Position numbers and translations under genes: made by a program
Origin: Chloroflexota bacterium
GTDB lineage: Bacteria > Chloroflexota > UBA11872
NCBI GenBank assembly: GCA_022821645.1
Contig: JAJEDE010000017.1
Coordinates: 1 to 41,134, forward strand
DNA: 41,134 nucleotides
Direction of reading: 5' to 3'
The notes under the pieces: generated by a model
What the model was told of the DNA's origin: nothing
Database searches by the model: none
What the model saw: the letters and a program-made list of their open reading frames with translations, nothing else
In this document: positions 17,371 through 26,466 of the stretch, one piece after another
How the letters are laid out: each line of letters begins with the position of its first letter
How positions within the stretch are numbered: position 1 is the stretch's first letter

Positions 17371-18969
17371 TCACCCCACCGGCGGCAGCCGGTACTCGAT
17401 CAGCGTCGGACTGCTCCGCGCCAGCCCGCGTTCCACCGCCGTCCCCAGCGCCTCCGGCGTATCAACGCCCTCAGCCGCCGCCCCGAACGACTTTCCGAAC
17501 GCCACGAAGTCCGGGTTGTGCAACCGCACGTCCACCGTACGCCCGCCAAAGTTCCCGCGGAAGTTCCCGTCAATCGCCGCGTACGACGAGTCATTGAAGA
17601 CCACCGCCACCACCGGCAGCTGTTCCCGCACCGCCGTCGCCAGTTCCTCCGCCGTAAACAGGAACCCTCCGTCCCCGCTCAGCGACAACACCGGCCGTTC
17701 CGGACACGCCACCTGCGCCCCGATCGCCGCCGGCAGGCTGAATCCAAGCGTCCCGAAGTAGATCGGAAACATGTACGAGCGCGGGTGATCCACCGGAAAC
17801 AGTCCGGCCGACCGATAGCTGGTCATCGTCATGTCATTCACCAGCACGCCGTCCTCCGGCAACACTCGCCGCAGTTCCGCCAGGATGTCTGCCGATCTCG
17901 GGTCGTCCGCGGCGTCCTGGGGATTGCGTCGACGAACGCGCATTCCCTCCGCAATGTCCGGCGCCTCCGGCGGCGGCTCGTCCGGCAGCGCCTCCAGCAG
18001 TTCGCTCACCGCCGCGGCGGCATCGGCCTGGATTGACACGGCGTTCTTCCGGTGCCGTCCCAGCTCGGCCGCCGACCGGTCGATCTGGATCAGCGCGTCC
18101 GGCAACGGCATCCGGTCGTCATCGGTCACCCGCGCCCCCAGGCGGCAGCCCACCACCAGCGCCACGTCGCGCGTCCGAAGCAACTCGTACAGGCTCTCGT
18201 CCAGCCGGTGCTTGCAGCCCAGCGACAGCGGATGCGACTCCGGGAACGCCCCTTTGCCCGTCTGAGCCGTCAGCACCGGCGCCTGCAGCCGTTCCGCCAG
18301 CGCCTCCACCTCCGACCCCGCGTCCATCGCCCCGCTGCCCAGGAAAATCAACGGAGCATCAGCCGCCGCCAACAACTCGGCCGCCCGATCCACGGCGTCC
18401 GAATCCGGCGGGGACACCATCGCCGCATCCGTGCTTGCCAACGCAACGTCGTCGGTCGCCGTCAACAGGTCCAGCGGGATCTCGACGCTGGCCGGACCCG
18501 GCCTGTCCGTCGTAATCGCGTCCATGGCCCGTGTCACCGCGCCTGGGATATCCGGCACCGTCTCCACCAGTTCGTGGTGACCCACCAGCGCCCGCAGAAC
18601 GCCCGACTGGTCGCGCAACTCATGCAATTCACCCGCTTCCGGGTTCCGTGAGGCCGGCCCCAGCGCCGTCGCGATGTGCAACACCGGCGACGACTCCGCA
18701 TACGCCTCGCCCAACCCGGTCGCCGCGTTGGTAATCCCCGGCCCCGTAATCGTGGCCACGCAAGCCACCCGACCAGAAGCCCGCGCATACCCGTCCGCCA
18801 TGAACGCCGCGCCCTGCTCGTGACGCGTAATCACTACCCGCATGTCCGGCGCGTCCAGCAGGGCGTCGTACAACCCGCCGTTATGCACGCCGGGAATCCC
18901 GAACAACGTCGTCACGCCCGCCTGGCGCATCCCGGCCACCAGGGCCTGCCCACCCGTCAGTTCCGGCAT
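17371..18969 (-). CDS. thiamine-diphosphate enzyme of the acetolactate synthase/benzoylformate decarboxylase type
   Basis: 532 residues from the ATG at 18969 (MPELTGGQALV). The open frame extends a further 90 codons without family-like sequence. The PYR domain has the catalytic Glu in ITRHEQGAAFMADGYAR and GPGITNAATGLGEAYAESSPVLHI. The middle FAD/NAD-like domain follows. The ThDP motif is LSGDGGFLFTAEELATAVREQ ending with FNDSSY. Glu and Phe positions do not allow a firm assignment to IlvB. In this position, without an ilvN gene, a catabolic ThDP enzyme is more likely than biosynthetic acetolactate synthase. It is divergent from mnmE (127-base gap) and overlaps or abuts the nucleotidyltransferase gene. 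Confidence 0.88.
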   Translation of the reverse strand: MPELTGGQALVAGMRQAGVTTLFGIPGVHNGGLYDALLDAPDMRVVITRHEQGAAFMADGYARASGRVACVATITGPGITNAATGLGEAYAESSPVLHIATALGPASRNPEAGELHELRDQSGVLRALVGHHELVETVPDIPGAVTRAMDAITTDRPGPASVEIPLDLLTATDDVALASTDAAMVSPPDSDAVDRAAELLAAADAPLIFLGSGAMDAGSEVEALAERLQAPVLTAQTGKGAFPESHPLSLGCKHRLDESLYELLRTRDVALVVGCRLGARVTDDDRMPLPDALIQIDRSAAELGRHRKNAVSIQADAAAAVSELLEALPDEPPPEAPDIAEGMRVRRRNPQDAADDPRSADILAELRRVLPEDGVLVNDMTMTSYRSAGLFPVDHPRSYMFPIYFGTLGFSLPAAIGAQVACPERPVLSLSGDGGFLFTAEELATAVREQLPVVAVVFNDSSYAAIDGNFRGNFGGRTVDVRLHNPDFVAFGKSFGAAAEGVDTPEALGTAVERGLARSSPTLIEYRLPPVG

Positions 18970-19096
18970 CGGCGCCAGCTCCCGCGTTTGCTCTGCGAAC
19001 GCCACCGTAGCGCTCCCGGCCAGCCTAGCGAACCCACCCCGGTCGCTCAGGCCGCCCGTAGAATCCAACTCTTGGGCCCAGGCCCGCCAATCCCCG

Positions 19097-20476
19097 ATGA
19101 ACCCCGGCGCCTCCACCACCGACACCATTGCCGCCATCGCCACCCCCGTGGGTGCCGGCGGCATCGGCGTTGTGCGAATCAGCGGACCGGAGTCCCTCTG
19201 GATTGCCCGCCGCCTCACCCGCCGCGCCCGCGACCCCAAACCCCGCTACGCCCACCTCGCGCGGGTCTACGACGGCAACAACGAGCTGATCGACCAGGCC
19301 CTCCTGCTCTTCATGCCCGGCCCCCGTTCGTACACCGGCGAGGACGTCGCCGAACTCAGCTGCCACGGCGGCCCCGTGGCCCTTCGCCGCGTCCTGGACA
19401 GCGCGCTGGCTGCCGGTGCGCGACCCGCCGGCCCCGGCGAGTTCACCCTCCGCGCCTTCCTCAACGGCCGCCTCGACCTCGCCCAGGCCGAGGCCGTCGC
19501 CGACCTCGTCGCCGCCCCCACCCCGGCCGCCCTCGCCGTTGCCGCTAATCAGCTCGCGGGCCGCCTCTCCGACGCCGTCGGCGACATGCGCAGCGCCTGC
19601 CTCGACCTGCTGGCCCAGATGGAAGCCGAAGTCGATTTCGACGAGGACGAAGTCCCGCCCATGGACCGCGCCCTGCTGGCCTCCACGCTGGACTCGCTGC
19701 ACCAGCGCCTTGAGGACGCCCTCGCCACCGCCGGACGCGGAATCATGCAGCGTCACGGCGTCCGCGTTGCTTTGGTCGGCAGCCCCAACGTCGGCAAGTC
19801 ATCGCTCATGAACGCGCTGCTCAGCACCGACCGCGCCATCGTCACCGAGATCCCCGGCACCACCCGCGACGTCCTTGAGGAGTCCTTCGACCTCGACGGC
19901 GTCCCCATCGTCCTCAACGACACCGCCGGGCTGCGAGAGACCCGTGATCCCGTCGAAACCCTGGGCGTCGAACGAAGCTCCCGCGCTCTCGAAGGCGCCG
20001 ACGCCGTCGTCCTCGTGCTCGACGCCAGCCGCCCTCTCCTCGGCAACGACGAGACTGCCGCCGCCCGCGTTCGCACGGCCGCCAAACCCACCATCGTCGC
20101 CCTCAACAAGCGCGACCTTCCCCACGCGGTCCGGGCTGCTGACGTCCGCGACTTCGCTCCCAACGCCCCCGTCGTCCACACCGCCGCCATCCGCGAGGAT
20201 GTCAACGAACTACGCGAAGCCCTTCGCCACGTCATCGGCTTGGCAGGCGCCGACGGCGGCCTCGCCCTTGTGGCCAGCGTCCGCCATCAGGAAGCCCTCA
20301 CCCGCGCCCGCGACGAACTCGCTGCCGCCCATCGCGCCGTGTCCGACGATCAGCCGTCCGACCTCGTCAGCATCGGCGTCCGCGGCGCCGTCAACGCCCT
20401 CGGCGAAATCACCGGCGAATCCGCCACCGAAGACCTGCTCGACGTCATCTTCTCCAAGTTCTGCATCGGCAAGTAA
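19097..20476 (+). CDS. mnmE: tRNA modification GTPase MnmE
   Basis: With MnmG it installs the carboxymethylaminomethyl group on U34 of certain tRNAs. 459 residues from the ATG at 19097 (MNPGASTTDTIAAIATP), the usual length and start. Domains: the N-terminal tetrahydrofolate-binding domain (GAGGIGVVRISGPES, SYTGEDVAELSCHGGP, GEFTLRAFLNGRLDLAQAEAV), the G domain inserted in a helical domain (P-loop GSPNVGKSS, TRDVLEE, DTAGLRET, NKRD), and the C-terminal FCIGK containing the conserved Cys. No mnmG follows. The gene converges with the retropepsin gene 16 bases downstream. Confidence 0.96.
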   Translation: MNPGASTTDTIAAIATPVGAGGIGVVRISGPESLWIARRLTRRARDPKPRYAHLARVYDGNNELIDQALLLFMPGPRSYTGEDVAELSCHGGPVALRRVLDSALAAGARPAGPGEFTLRAFLNGRLDLAQAEAVADLVAAPTPAALAVAANQLAGRLSDAVGDMRSACLDLLAQMEAEVDFDEDEVPPMDRALLASTLDSLHQRLEDALATAGRGIMQRHGVRVALVGSPNVGKSSLMNALLSTDRAIVTEIPGTTRDVLEESFDLDGVPIVLNDTAGLRETRDPVETLGVERSSRALEGADAVVLVLDASRPLLGNDETAAARVRTAAKPTIVALNKRDLPHAVRAADVRDFAPNAPVVHTAAIREDVNELREALRHVIGLAGADGGLALVASVRHQEALTRARDELAAAHRAVSDDQPSDLVSIGVRGAVNALGEITGESATEDLLDVIFSKFCIGK

Positions 20477-20492
20477 GCGGCAGCCGCTCGGT

Positions 20493-20933
20493 CTAGTCAG
20501 TACTAAGCGTCACCGAGCCGGTTGGCCCGTCATACGTCAGCCGTGCATGACGCAGAAAATGCCGGCCAATCAGCGCGTGGAACGGCATGCCCTCCGAGGC
20601 GAGTTGAACACCCGCAAAATACCCGGCGATCACCCAGTGCAAGCTCGGAATATAAAGCTGGGCGCGATATGTGGTGACCTCGCGACTCCCCAGCACACCG
20701 GTCACGCGCTGACGTCCGGCGACCGGGAGGTTGAGCGCGAGGGCCAGATCGGCGTCGATAGAAGTCTCTTGGGCGCCTGTATCCACCAGCGCGGCGTGGG
20801 GAAACGCTGGGACCGTGGGGACGGGATCCCCGGGTTGGTAGGAATGGTCGAAACCGATCCGAACCTGTAGCGTCGGTCCGAGGCGAGCTAGGTCCGCCGG
20901 GAAGTCCGCAAACCCGCACTCAACCGTCGGCAA
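20493..20933 (-). CDS. retropepsin-like aspartic protease
   Basis: Single-domain aspartic protease of the clan AA (retropepsin) type. It has the catalytic ALVDTGAQETSID motif, a flap-like region (GVLGSREVTTYRAQLYIP) and the matching hydrophobic FHALIGRHFLRHARLTYDG, in which the ALIGRHFL element is typical of gag-type homodimeric proteases. Like retropepsins it must dimerise to make a two-Asp active site. The start is unclear: TTG at 20933 gives 146 residues with 14 bases of overlap with the upstream gene; ATG at 20987 would overlap it by 68 bases. Coupled to a DUF5678-like gene, a pairing seen in archaea, cyanobacteria and Chloroflexota. Substrate unknown. Confidence 0.8.
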   Translation of the reverse strand: MPTVECGFADFPADLARLGPTLQVRIGFDHSYQPGDPVPTVPAFPHAALVDTGAQETSIDADLALALNLPVAGRQRVTGVLGSREVTTYRAQLYIPSLHWVIAGYFAGVQLASEGMPFHALIGRHFLRHARLTYDGPTGSVTLSTD

Positions 20934-21171
20934 CGGGGATGACGAACTGCGGCGGAACCCACGAAGGCGATGACATATCGACGCCAACCTCGCGGATCAG
21001 GTACGGACCCCGCCCAAATCGCCGAGAAGCAACAGCGGAGGCGTCCCAGAAGTCGTCGTAGGCCCCGATGAGTTGCTCGTCTTGCACGACCACCCACTTG
21101 CCCATGTGCTTGCGCTCCAGGTCGCCCTGCATGCGCTCGTACGCCGCGATCTCAACCTCAATGTCAGCCAT
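20920..21171 (-). CDS. DUF5678-like small protein
   Basis: 83 residues from the ATG at 21171 (MADIEVEIAAYERMQ). The central KWVVVQDEQLIGAYDDFWDASAVASRRFGRGPYLIREVG matches the general plan of DUF5678 proteins: G-K-W-V, a short loop, then a Phe-x-x-Ala helix and R-x-G-x-x-P-x-L-I-R-E-V. No catalytic motif is visible. It precedes and overlaps the retropepsin gene. A substrate or adaptor role for the protease is an inference from this pairing only. Confidence 0.7.
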   Translation of the reverse strand: MADIEVEIAAYERMQGDLERKHMGKWVVVQDEQLIGAYDDFWDASAVASRRFGRGPYLIREVGVDMSSPSWVPPQFVIPVADG

Positions 21172-21255
21172 AGTCGTCCCAGGTGGTGCCGGTGCATTAG
21201 TTATACCCCACGCCACCAACCGGGCGCACAACACCGACTGCTAGGGCCACGAAGC

Positions 21256-24200
21256 CTAAGTCGGTGCCTCACCCGCGCTTCTGCCACCATCCGCCTTCCG
21301 CCGTCCCGCGACACCGACGACCGCCAGCGCCGCAACCGCCGACGTCAGCGCCCAGAACGTCGCCGCCAACTCCGGCAGAAAATACGTGTGATCCACCAGC
21401 CCGTGGACAAGCGCCGCCGCCATCGCCCCCGCCAGCCCAAAGGCCAGCGGATCCAATCCGCCAGCGCCAGCCCGTCGAATCCTCAACCAGTCCCGCCAGA
21501 ACAGCACCAGCACCCCGATCAGCGCCACCAGCCCGATCACGCCCATCGAGACCCAGGCGTCCAATACCAGGTTGTGCGGGTGCGAGATGTTCGGCTCGCG
21601 CCACGCCTCCGGCCGCATGTACTCCCGGTAATGCGTCAGGAAGTTGTCCGGACCCACCCCAAACAGCCAGTTCTCAAGTCCCATCCGCCAGGCGCTGTCC
21701 CAGATGGCCAGCCGCGACACCGCCCCGCTATCCCCGATGCGCAGGAGCTGACCGATCCGCTCAACGCCCGTGACCAGCACGATCCCCGCCAGCGCCGCAA
21801 GCGAGAATCCCGCCGCCGTCACCCGGCGTCTGAACCCGACCTGCGCCCACAGCGGCCGCTCCGCCACCGCCAGTCCCACCAGTGCCCCCAGCCACGCGCC
21901 TCGGCTCCACGTCAGGATCAGCACGACCAGCAACACGGCCAGCGCCAGCAGCCAGAACCCGCGCGTGCTCGCCACCCGTCCCCAGCCCCAACAACACCGC
22001 TGGCTGACCAGGGTGCTCGCGCCCGCGGCCAGAGCCAGCGCCAGCGCCACCGGCGCCGCCCGTTCCAGCACCAGCGCCAGGTTGTTCGGCGACCCGAACG
22101 TGCCCCGCACCCGCGGCGGAAATACCTCCGTGACCACCGCGCCAAACGGAATCAATGCAAGCGCAACCAGGGCCGCCAGCGCCGCGCCCGCCACCAGCGC
22201 CGCTGCCAACCGGCGCACGTCATTCCGGTCACGCAGAACCGAGACCAGTACGACGAAGAATGCCGCCGGCTCCAGGATCACCGTCCGCAGATCCCGTAGC
22301 GCGAACTTGGGGTAGTCGGCCAGTACCGCCGCCACGATCCCGGCCGCGGCAAAGACGACCACCGCCGCCAGCCAGCGAACCGGCGGCAGGCGCGGCGGCC
22401 CGCCCCACAGCACCCGCACGATCCATGCGGCCACCACCGCCAGGATCAGGACTTCGCCGACCGGCCGGTCAAACACTCCCGTCCGCCCGATCACGCCCAC
22501 AAATGGAATGGCCGCCACCGCCACCAATGCCGCGTCCCGCAGCCGCGCCAGGGCCAGCACGCCTATGCCGAGCGCCAGTAGCACCCGAATAAGCGTCCAC
22601 GCGGAGGCCAGTCCACCCGCCGGCAACACCGCATACAGCACCGCCGCCACCCCCAGCACCGCTTCGCCCAAGCGCAACGGGCCAACCCGCCGGTCCATCC
22701 ACTTCCACGACAGAGCTGTCAACGCACGCCGAGCCCAAGTCCACGTCCGCGCCGTCCACAATCCCAGCGCCCCAACCGCCGCCCACAGCCCGCCCAGCGC
22801 CAGCCACGGCCACGTGGGCCGCGCATTCCCCACCAGCAGCCCGTCAACAATCACCAGGCCCCCGCTCGAGGCCGGGTTCGACTCGGCTAGCACCGTCAGT
22901 TCCAGCGTGTGTGTCCCCTCCGGCAGCCGGGTCGCAATCGGGATCCGCGCCAGCGGCTCCACGCTCGGCGCGTACAGGTCCAGGATCGCCTCGCCGGCCG
23001 GATTCCGCGGCAGCGCGTCCGCCAGCGCGTCCTGCCCGTCAATCCGCGCCAGCACCCGCCCCATGTCGGGCCCTCGCCGCGTCAGCAGCCCTACGTCCGT
23101 GCCGTCAAACCGAAATCTCAGCGTCGCGCCCGCGACCCCGGTCTGCCGCTGAAGGGTCAGCGATGCCAGGTCGCTCGGCACTCGCGGCCACGGCCCCTCA
23201 TAGCTCAGCGCCGCGTGCGTCTCCTGGTGCAAGCCGGCCCCCGCCGCCACCGGCCCGCCAAAAGCCGCTCGCACCGCCTCGAGATTCGGCCTCGGCGTGA
23301 AGTCCTTGTCCATCAGGCGGAAATACGGCGTCGGGTCGCGCGGCTTCAGGTCCTCCGGCCAGCGTGAGGCCCAGATCACGATCGTCGGCATCCACGGCCA
23401 CTGCTCGCGCGCCCGCCGGATCCCATCCACCGTCCAGGCTGACTGCACCTCGATCGGGTGGTTCCCCCAGATCCCCGGGTCGCCCGCCCATCCGGCCGGC
23501 AGTGACATCCATCCGTACTCGGTTGCCCACACCGGCGTCCGCGCGTCGCCAAACTCCACCATTACGTCGCGCCACAGCACCGCCCGGGGAAAGTTCACAC
23601 GCTGATCGTCGATCCGGATGTCCCGCGGTCCCGTCCACAGCCCGTACGACATGCTGGCCGCCACGTCGAAATCACCCTTCGCGCCCAGCAGGTACAGCTG
23701 CCGCAGGAACAGCAGGTCGCTCAGGTTCTCGGGACCCGTCTCGATCGTCGGCGCCAGCCCGGCCAGCACGATCCGCGCCTCCGGATCGGCCTCGCGAATC
23801 GCCCCGCCCACCGCCCGCAACATCGCCAGGTACTCGGCCGCATTCGGCGGCTGTCCGCCCCACTCCCCGAACAGGTTGGGCTCGTTCCAGACCTGGTAGT
23901 ACCGGACCTTGCCCCGGTACCGCGCCGCCAACTCCGCCGCAAAGCGCGCAAATTCCGCGTTGTCGGCCGGCGGCGCCTGCATCCACGGGTTCTCCCGTGG
24001 ATCGAAGCCCGGCGTGGCCCAACTCGGCGCCCGGTCCAGCCGCGCCAGGATCTCGATACCGGCCTCCTGCGCCGCGGCCACGATCTGGTCGTACTTGATC
24101 CAGGCGTCCTGACCGAGGTCCGGGCGCTCGTCCGGGTCCAGCGGCTCGAACTCCGCCCAATTGAACTCCTGCCGGATCAACCCCACCCCGGCCGCGCGCA

Positions 24201-24456
24201 GCACCGCAAGCTCCTGCCGCACCTTCCCGGCATCCGGCTCACGGTGCAGAAAGGTGTTGGCACCGATGGCCGGGGCTTCCGCATCCCGAATCTCGCCCAG
24301 CGCCGCCGTGCCATAGGTCACGCCGCGATCCAGCAGCGCCATCAGCCCCACCGCGCCAACCGTAACCACGGCCGCCACCGCAACGGCTGCCGGCAGCAGC
24401 CAGCCGCGCTGCGGTCGCAGTAGGTTTCTCAGCTTCGTCCTATGGGAATGAAGCAC
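21256..24456 (-). CDS. fusion of a GH-A-type glycosidase and an O-antigen ligase-like polytopic membrane protein
   Basis: 1066 residues from the GTG at 24456, which overlaps the previous gene by 17 bases. N-terminal signal anchor at about 17-42. Then a TIM-barrel glycosidase domain (about 60-350) with acid/base Glu192 in WNEPNLFGEWGG and nucleophile Glu313 in ATEYGWM, GH39-like in character. A beta-rich, carbohydrate-binding-like segment follows (about 365-540; FRFDGTDVGLLTRRGPDMG, LYAPSVEPLARI, PEGTHTLELTV). From about 545 there are a dozen or so hydrophobic helices. The Wzy_C/WaaL-like part carries FGSPNNLAL, LTWSRGAWLGALVGL and GVGPDNFLTHYREYM...SHPHNLVLDAW (conserved His). O-antigen ligases join glycans on the outer membrane face; here a glycan hydrolase or transglycosylase is tethered to it. 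The fusion and the overlapping paralogue are unusual. Confidence 0.85.
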   Translation of the reverse strand: MLHSHRTKLRNLLRPQRGWLLPAAVAVAAVVTVGAVGLMALLDRGVTYGTAALGEIRDAEAPAIGANTFLHREPDAGKVRQELAVLRAAGVGLIRQEFNWAEFEPLDPDERPDLGQDAWIKYDQIVAAAQEAGIEILARLDRAPSWATPGFDPRENPWMQAPPADNAEFARFAAELAARYRGKVRYYQVWNEPNLFGEWGGQPPNAAEYLAMLRAVGGAIREADPEARIVLAGLAPTIETGPENLSDLLFLRQLYLLGAKGDFDVAASMSYGLWTGPRDIRIDDQRVNFPRAVLWRDVMVEFGDARTPVWATEYGWMSLPAGWAGDPGIWGNHPIEVQSAWTVDGIRRAREQWPWMPTIVIWASRWPEDLKPRDPTPYFRLMDKDFTPRPNLEAVRAAFGGPVAAGAGLHQETHAALSYEGPWPRVPSDLASLTLQRQTGVAGATLRFRFDGTDVGLLTRRGPDMGRVLARIDGQDALADALPRNPAGEAILDLYAPSVEPLARIPIATRLPEGTHTLELTVLAESNPASSGGLVIVDGLLVGNARPTWPWLALGGLWAAVGALGLWTARTWTWARRALTALSWKWMDRRVGPLRLGEAVLGVAAVLYAVLPAGGLASAWTLIRVLLALGIGVLALARLRDAALVAVAAIPFVGVIGRTGVFDRPVGEVLILAVVAAWIVRVLWGGPPRLPPVRWLAAVVVFAAAGIVAAVLADYPKFALRDLRTVILEPAAFFVVLVSVLRDRNDVRRLAAALVAGAALAALVALALIPFGAVVTEVFPPRVRGTFGSPNNLALVLERAAPVALALALAAGASTLVSQRCCWGWGRVASTRGFWLLALAVLLVVLILTWSRGAWLGALVGLAVAERPLWAQVGFRRRVTAAGFSLAALAGIVLVTGVERIGQLLRIGDSGAVSRLAIWDSAWRMGLENWLFGVGPDNFLTHYREYMRPEAWREPNISHPHNLVLDAWVSMGVIGLVALIGVLVLFWRDWLRIRRAGAGGLDPLAFGLAGAMAAALVHGLVDHTYFLPELAATFWALTSAVAALAVVGVAGRRKADGGRSAGEAPT

Positions 24457-25597
24457 CGGTGGCGGCGCGTTGCACGGCCCGATACACCAGCCGTGGCGTG
24501 AAATCCGGTTCGACCATCCGGAAGTAGTACTCGCTCTCGTCCGGCTGCAGGGACGCCAGCGGCTTGCGGAAGAACCACAGATTGAACACGCCGGCCCACG
24601 GCCAGTGGGCCAGGGCATACCGCACGCCCTCCACGGTCCACTCGGCCTGCGTCTCTTCGGAAACTCGTCGCCATACAAGTTTGGCCGGGCTCATGTCGGC
24701 CGGCGAGGCGTTCCAGCCGTACTCGTTGAACCAGATCGGTCGGTTGCGCAGACCAAACTCCACCATCAGCTCGCGCACAAACTCCACGCGCCTGAAATTC
24801 AGCACGTCCGGATCGGGTGGCGCGTCCGGCGGATGCTCCAGGCCAAACGCATTGGCTGCCTGCACGTCCAGGTAGTCCCCGGCGCCGGCCTCATATAGCT
24901 GCTGCAAATAGCGCAACTCGTCCATCGCCCGCGGACTGTTCTCCAGCGTGGCGGCCATCGGCGCGGCGATTACGACGTTCTCATCATCCACGCTCTTGAG
25001 GGCATGACTGGCCTCTTCCAGCATTCGGGCATAGCCGTCCGGCTGCGGCGGCGACCCGCCCCACTCGTGCGCCAGGTTCGGCTCGTTCCAGATCTGGTAA
25101 TGACGCACCCGCCCGCGGTAGCGCGTGGCGAAGGCCGCAAGGAACCGTCCGTAGTCGCCCAGGTCTACGGGCGGCGCCGTCGGGTTGGTTTGATTGCCGC
25201 GCGCCCATTCCGGCGCTCTGTCGATCCGCGCAATGATGTCGACACCCGCTTCCTCAGCCAGGTCCACGATCTCGTCATACTTGTCCCACGTGGATCGGCG
25301 CGCCGCCACGTTGAAATACTGGCCGCGTGCCGGTGTCTCGATATCGGCCCAGGGCGCATGTTGCTTGATCCAGCGGATGCCGGCGTCGCGCACCATTTCC
25401 AGCGTCTGTCGCCGCTTCCAGGTCTCGACTTCCAGATTCAGGAACGTGTTCGCGCCCCACGGCCATACGTTGGCCAGGGCGATTTCACTTGGCTGCGTTC
25501 GCCGCAGTGGCGGATCGCCGCAGGCAGCCAACGCCGCCAGCGCCGCCGTCGCGGCACTCCCGGCCAACAGGTCGCGGCGACCGATGGCGCGCCTCAC
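24440..25597 (-). CDS. Tat/lipobox-bearing GH-A-type glycosidase (paralogue of the neighbour's N-terminal domain)
   Basis: 385 residues, GTG start overlapping the preceding stop as GTGA. The N-terminus has a twin-arginine pair (GRRDLLAG, Arg7-Arg8) and a lipobox LAAC with Cys26, so a Tat-exported lipoprotein is likely. The glycosidase domain has acid/base Glu172 (IWNEPNLAHEWGG) and nucleophile Glu292 (WFNEYGWN). It shares the local pattern GANTFLN/H, DRAPEWA/DRAPSWA, RYRGRVRHYQIWNEPN and DFTPR with the N-terminal part of the next gene, so the two arose by duplication. The substrate is a glycan. Absence of the membrane module suggests a free, surface-anchored form of the same activity. Confidence 0.87.
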   Translation of the reverse strand: MRRAIGRRDLLAGSAATAALAALAACGDPPLRRTQPSEIALANVWPWGANTFLNLEVETWKRRQTLEMVRDAGIRWIKQHAPWADIETPARGQYFNVAARRSTWDKYDEIVDLAEEAGVDIIARIDRAPEWARGNQTNPTAPPVDLGDYGRFLAAFATRYRGRVRHYQIWNEPNLAHEWGGSPPQPDGYARMLEEASHALKSVDDENVVIAAPMAATLENSPRAMDELRYLQQLYEAGAGDYLDVQAANAFGLEHPPDAPPDPDVLNFRRVEFVRELMVEFGLRNRPIWFNEYGWNASPADMSPAKLVWRRVSEETQAEWTVEGVRYALAHWPWAGVFNLWFFRKPLASLQPDESEYYFRMVEPDFTPRLVYRAVQRAATGASFP

Positions 25598-26466
25598 GTA
25601 AGTTCCGCCTCGAGCTCCAGACCCAACCCCACCAGGTAGTCACGCGAAATCTGAACGCTGGCCGAGGGATCGCGTCCCGGCCGGTCATGTCCCACCGCCA
25701 GCCAGCCCTCGTAATCCCGTTCCCGCAGCAGGCTCACCACGCCTTCAACGTCCACGTCCCCATCCCCCAGCTCAAGGAATCCACCGGCCTCCCAGAACTC
25801 TTCCAGCGAGCCCTTCGCCCACATGTGCTCTTCCAGCAGGTCCGCGTCCAGGTCCTTCAACGTCACGTAGCCAACGCGTTCAAAATTCCGGCGCACGAAA
25901 TCCAGCGGGTCCACGCCCGCGTAGGCCAGGTAGCCGATGTCCGGCGCCAGCCGCAGGTTCTCCGGATCAGTCATGCCGATCAGATGGTCCAGCTCGTCGC
26001 CGGACTCGACGTAGGACCCGAGCTGATTCCGAAACAGCAGCGGCAGTTCAAAGTCTCGCTGTGTGATATATCCCGCCTTCGTCAGCGAGTCCGCCATCTG
26101 TGTCCACTGGTAGTCCAATAACCCATCCTGCCGCTCTGTTGTGACGTGACCGGCCGTGAGCATCCGCTCCGGCACCGGGCGCGACGACGTAATCAGGAAT
26201 CGCGCACCGATGTCCGCATAGAACTCGGCTGCCCGCTGCAACTGGTCGAATTCGATGTCCTGGTACATCTCCGCAAACCAGTTGGCGAAGAACCGTCCGG
26301 CCGTGACCTCCAGGCCTTCATCAGCCAACACCCGACGCGCCATCGGCACGTTCCCGGCCAGGTCGCCCACGCCCTCAATCCCCGCGTACCCCGCGTCGCG
26401 CGCCTCTTCGGCAACCTGCCCGAACGGGCTGTCGCCCCAGATGGTGGCCGTGACGGCGACCCGCAT
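25594..26466 (-). CDS. sugar phosphate isomerase/epimerase-like TIM barrel
   Basis: 290 residues of the xylose-isomerase-like TIM-barrel superfamily (AP endonuclease family 2, IolE/IolI type). Early ATIWGDSPFGQVAEEARDAGYAGIEG, then ITSSRPVP, LAPDIGYLAYAGVDPLDFVRR, VTLKDLD and a C-terminal GWLAVGHDRPGRDPSAS are typical; the Asp and His of DIGYLAYAG/KDLD and the Glu of the EGWLAVGHD segment are likely metal ligands. The ATG at 26466 follows the stop of the NYN gene with no gap (TAAATG), so all four genes of this unit are translationally linked. The role (inosose dehydratase, epimerase or similar) cannot be set. A part in making the sugar used by the glycan enzymes downstream is only suggested by context. 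Confidence 0.8.
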   Translation of the reverse strand: MRVAVTATIWGDSPFGQVAEEARDAGYAGIEGVGDLAGNVPMARRVLADEGLEVTAGRFFANWFAEMYQDIEFDQLQRAAEFYADIGARFLITSSRPVPERMLTAGHVTTERQDGLLDYQWTQMADSLTKAGYITQRDFELPLLFRNQLGSYVESGDELDHLIGMTDPENLRLAPDIGYLAYAGVDPLDFVRRNFERVGYVTLKDLDADLLEEHMWAKGSLEEFWEAGGFLELGDGDVDVEGVVSLLRERDYEGWLAVGHDRPGRDPSASVQISRDYLVGLGLELEAELT

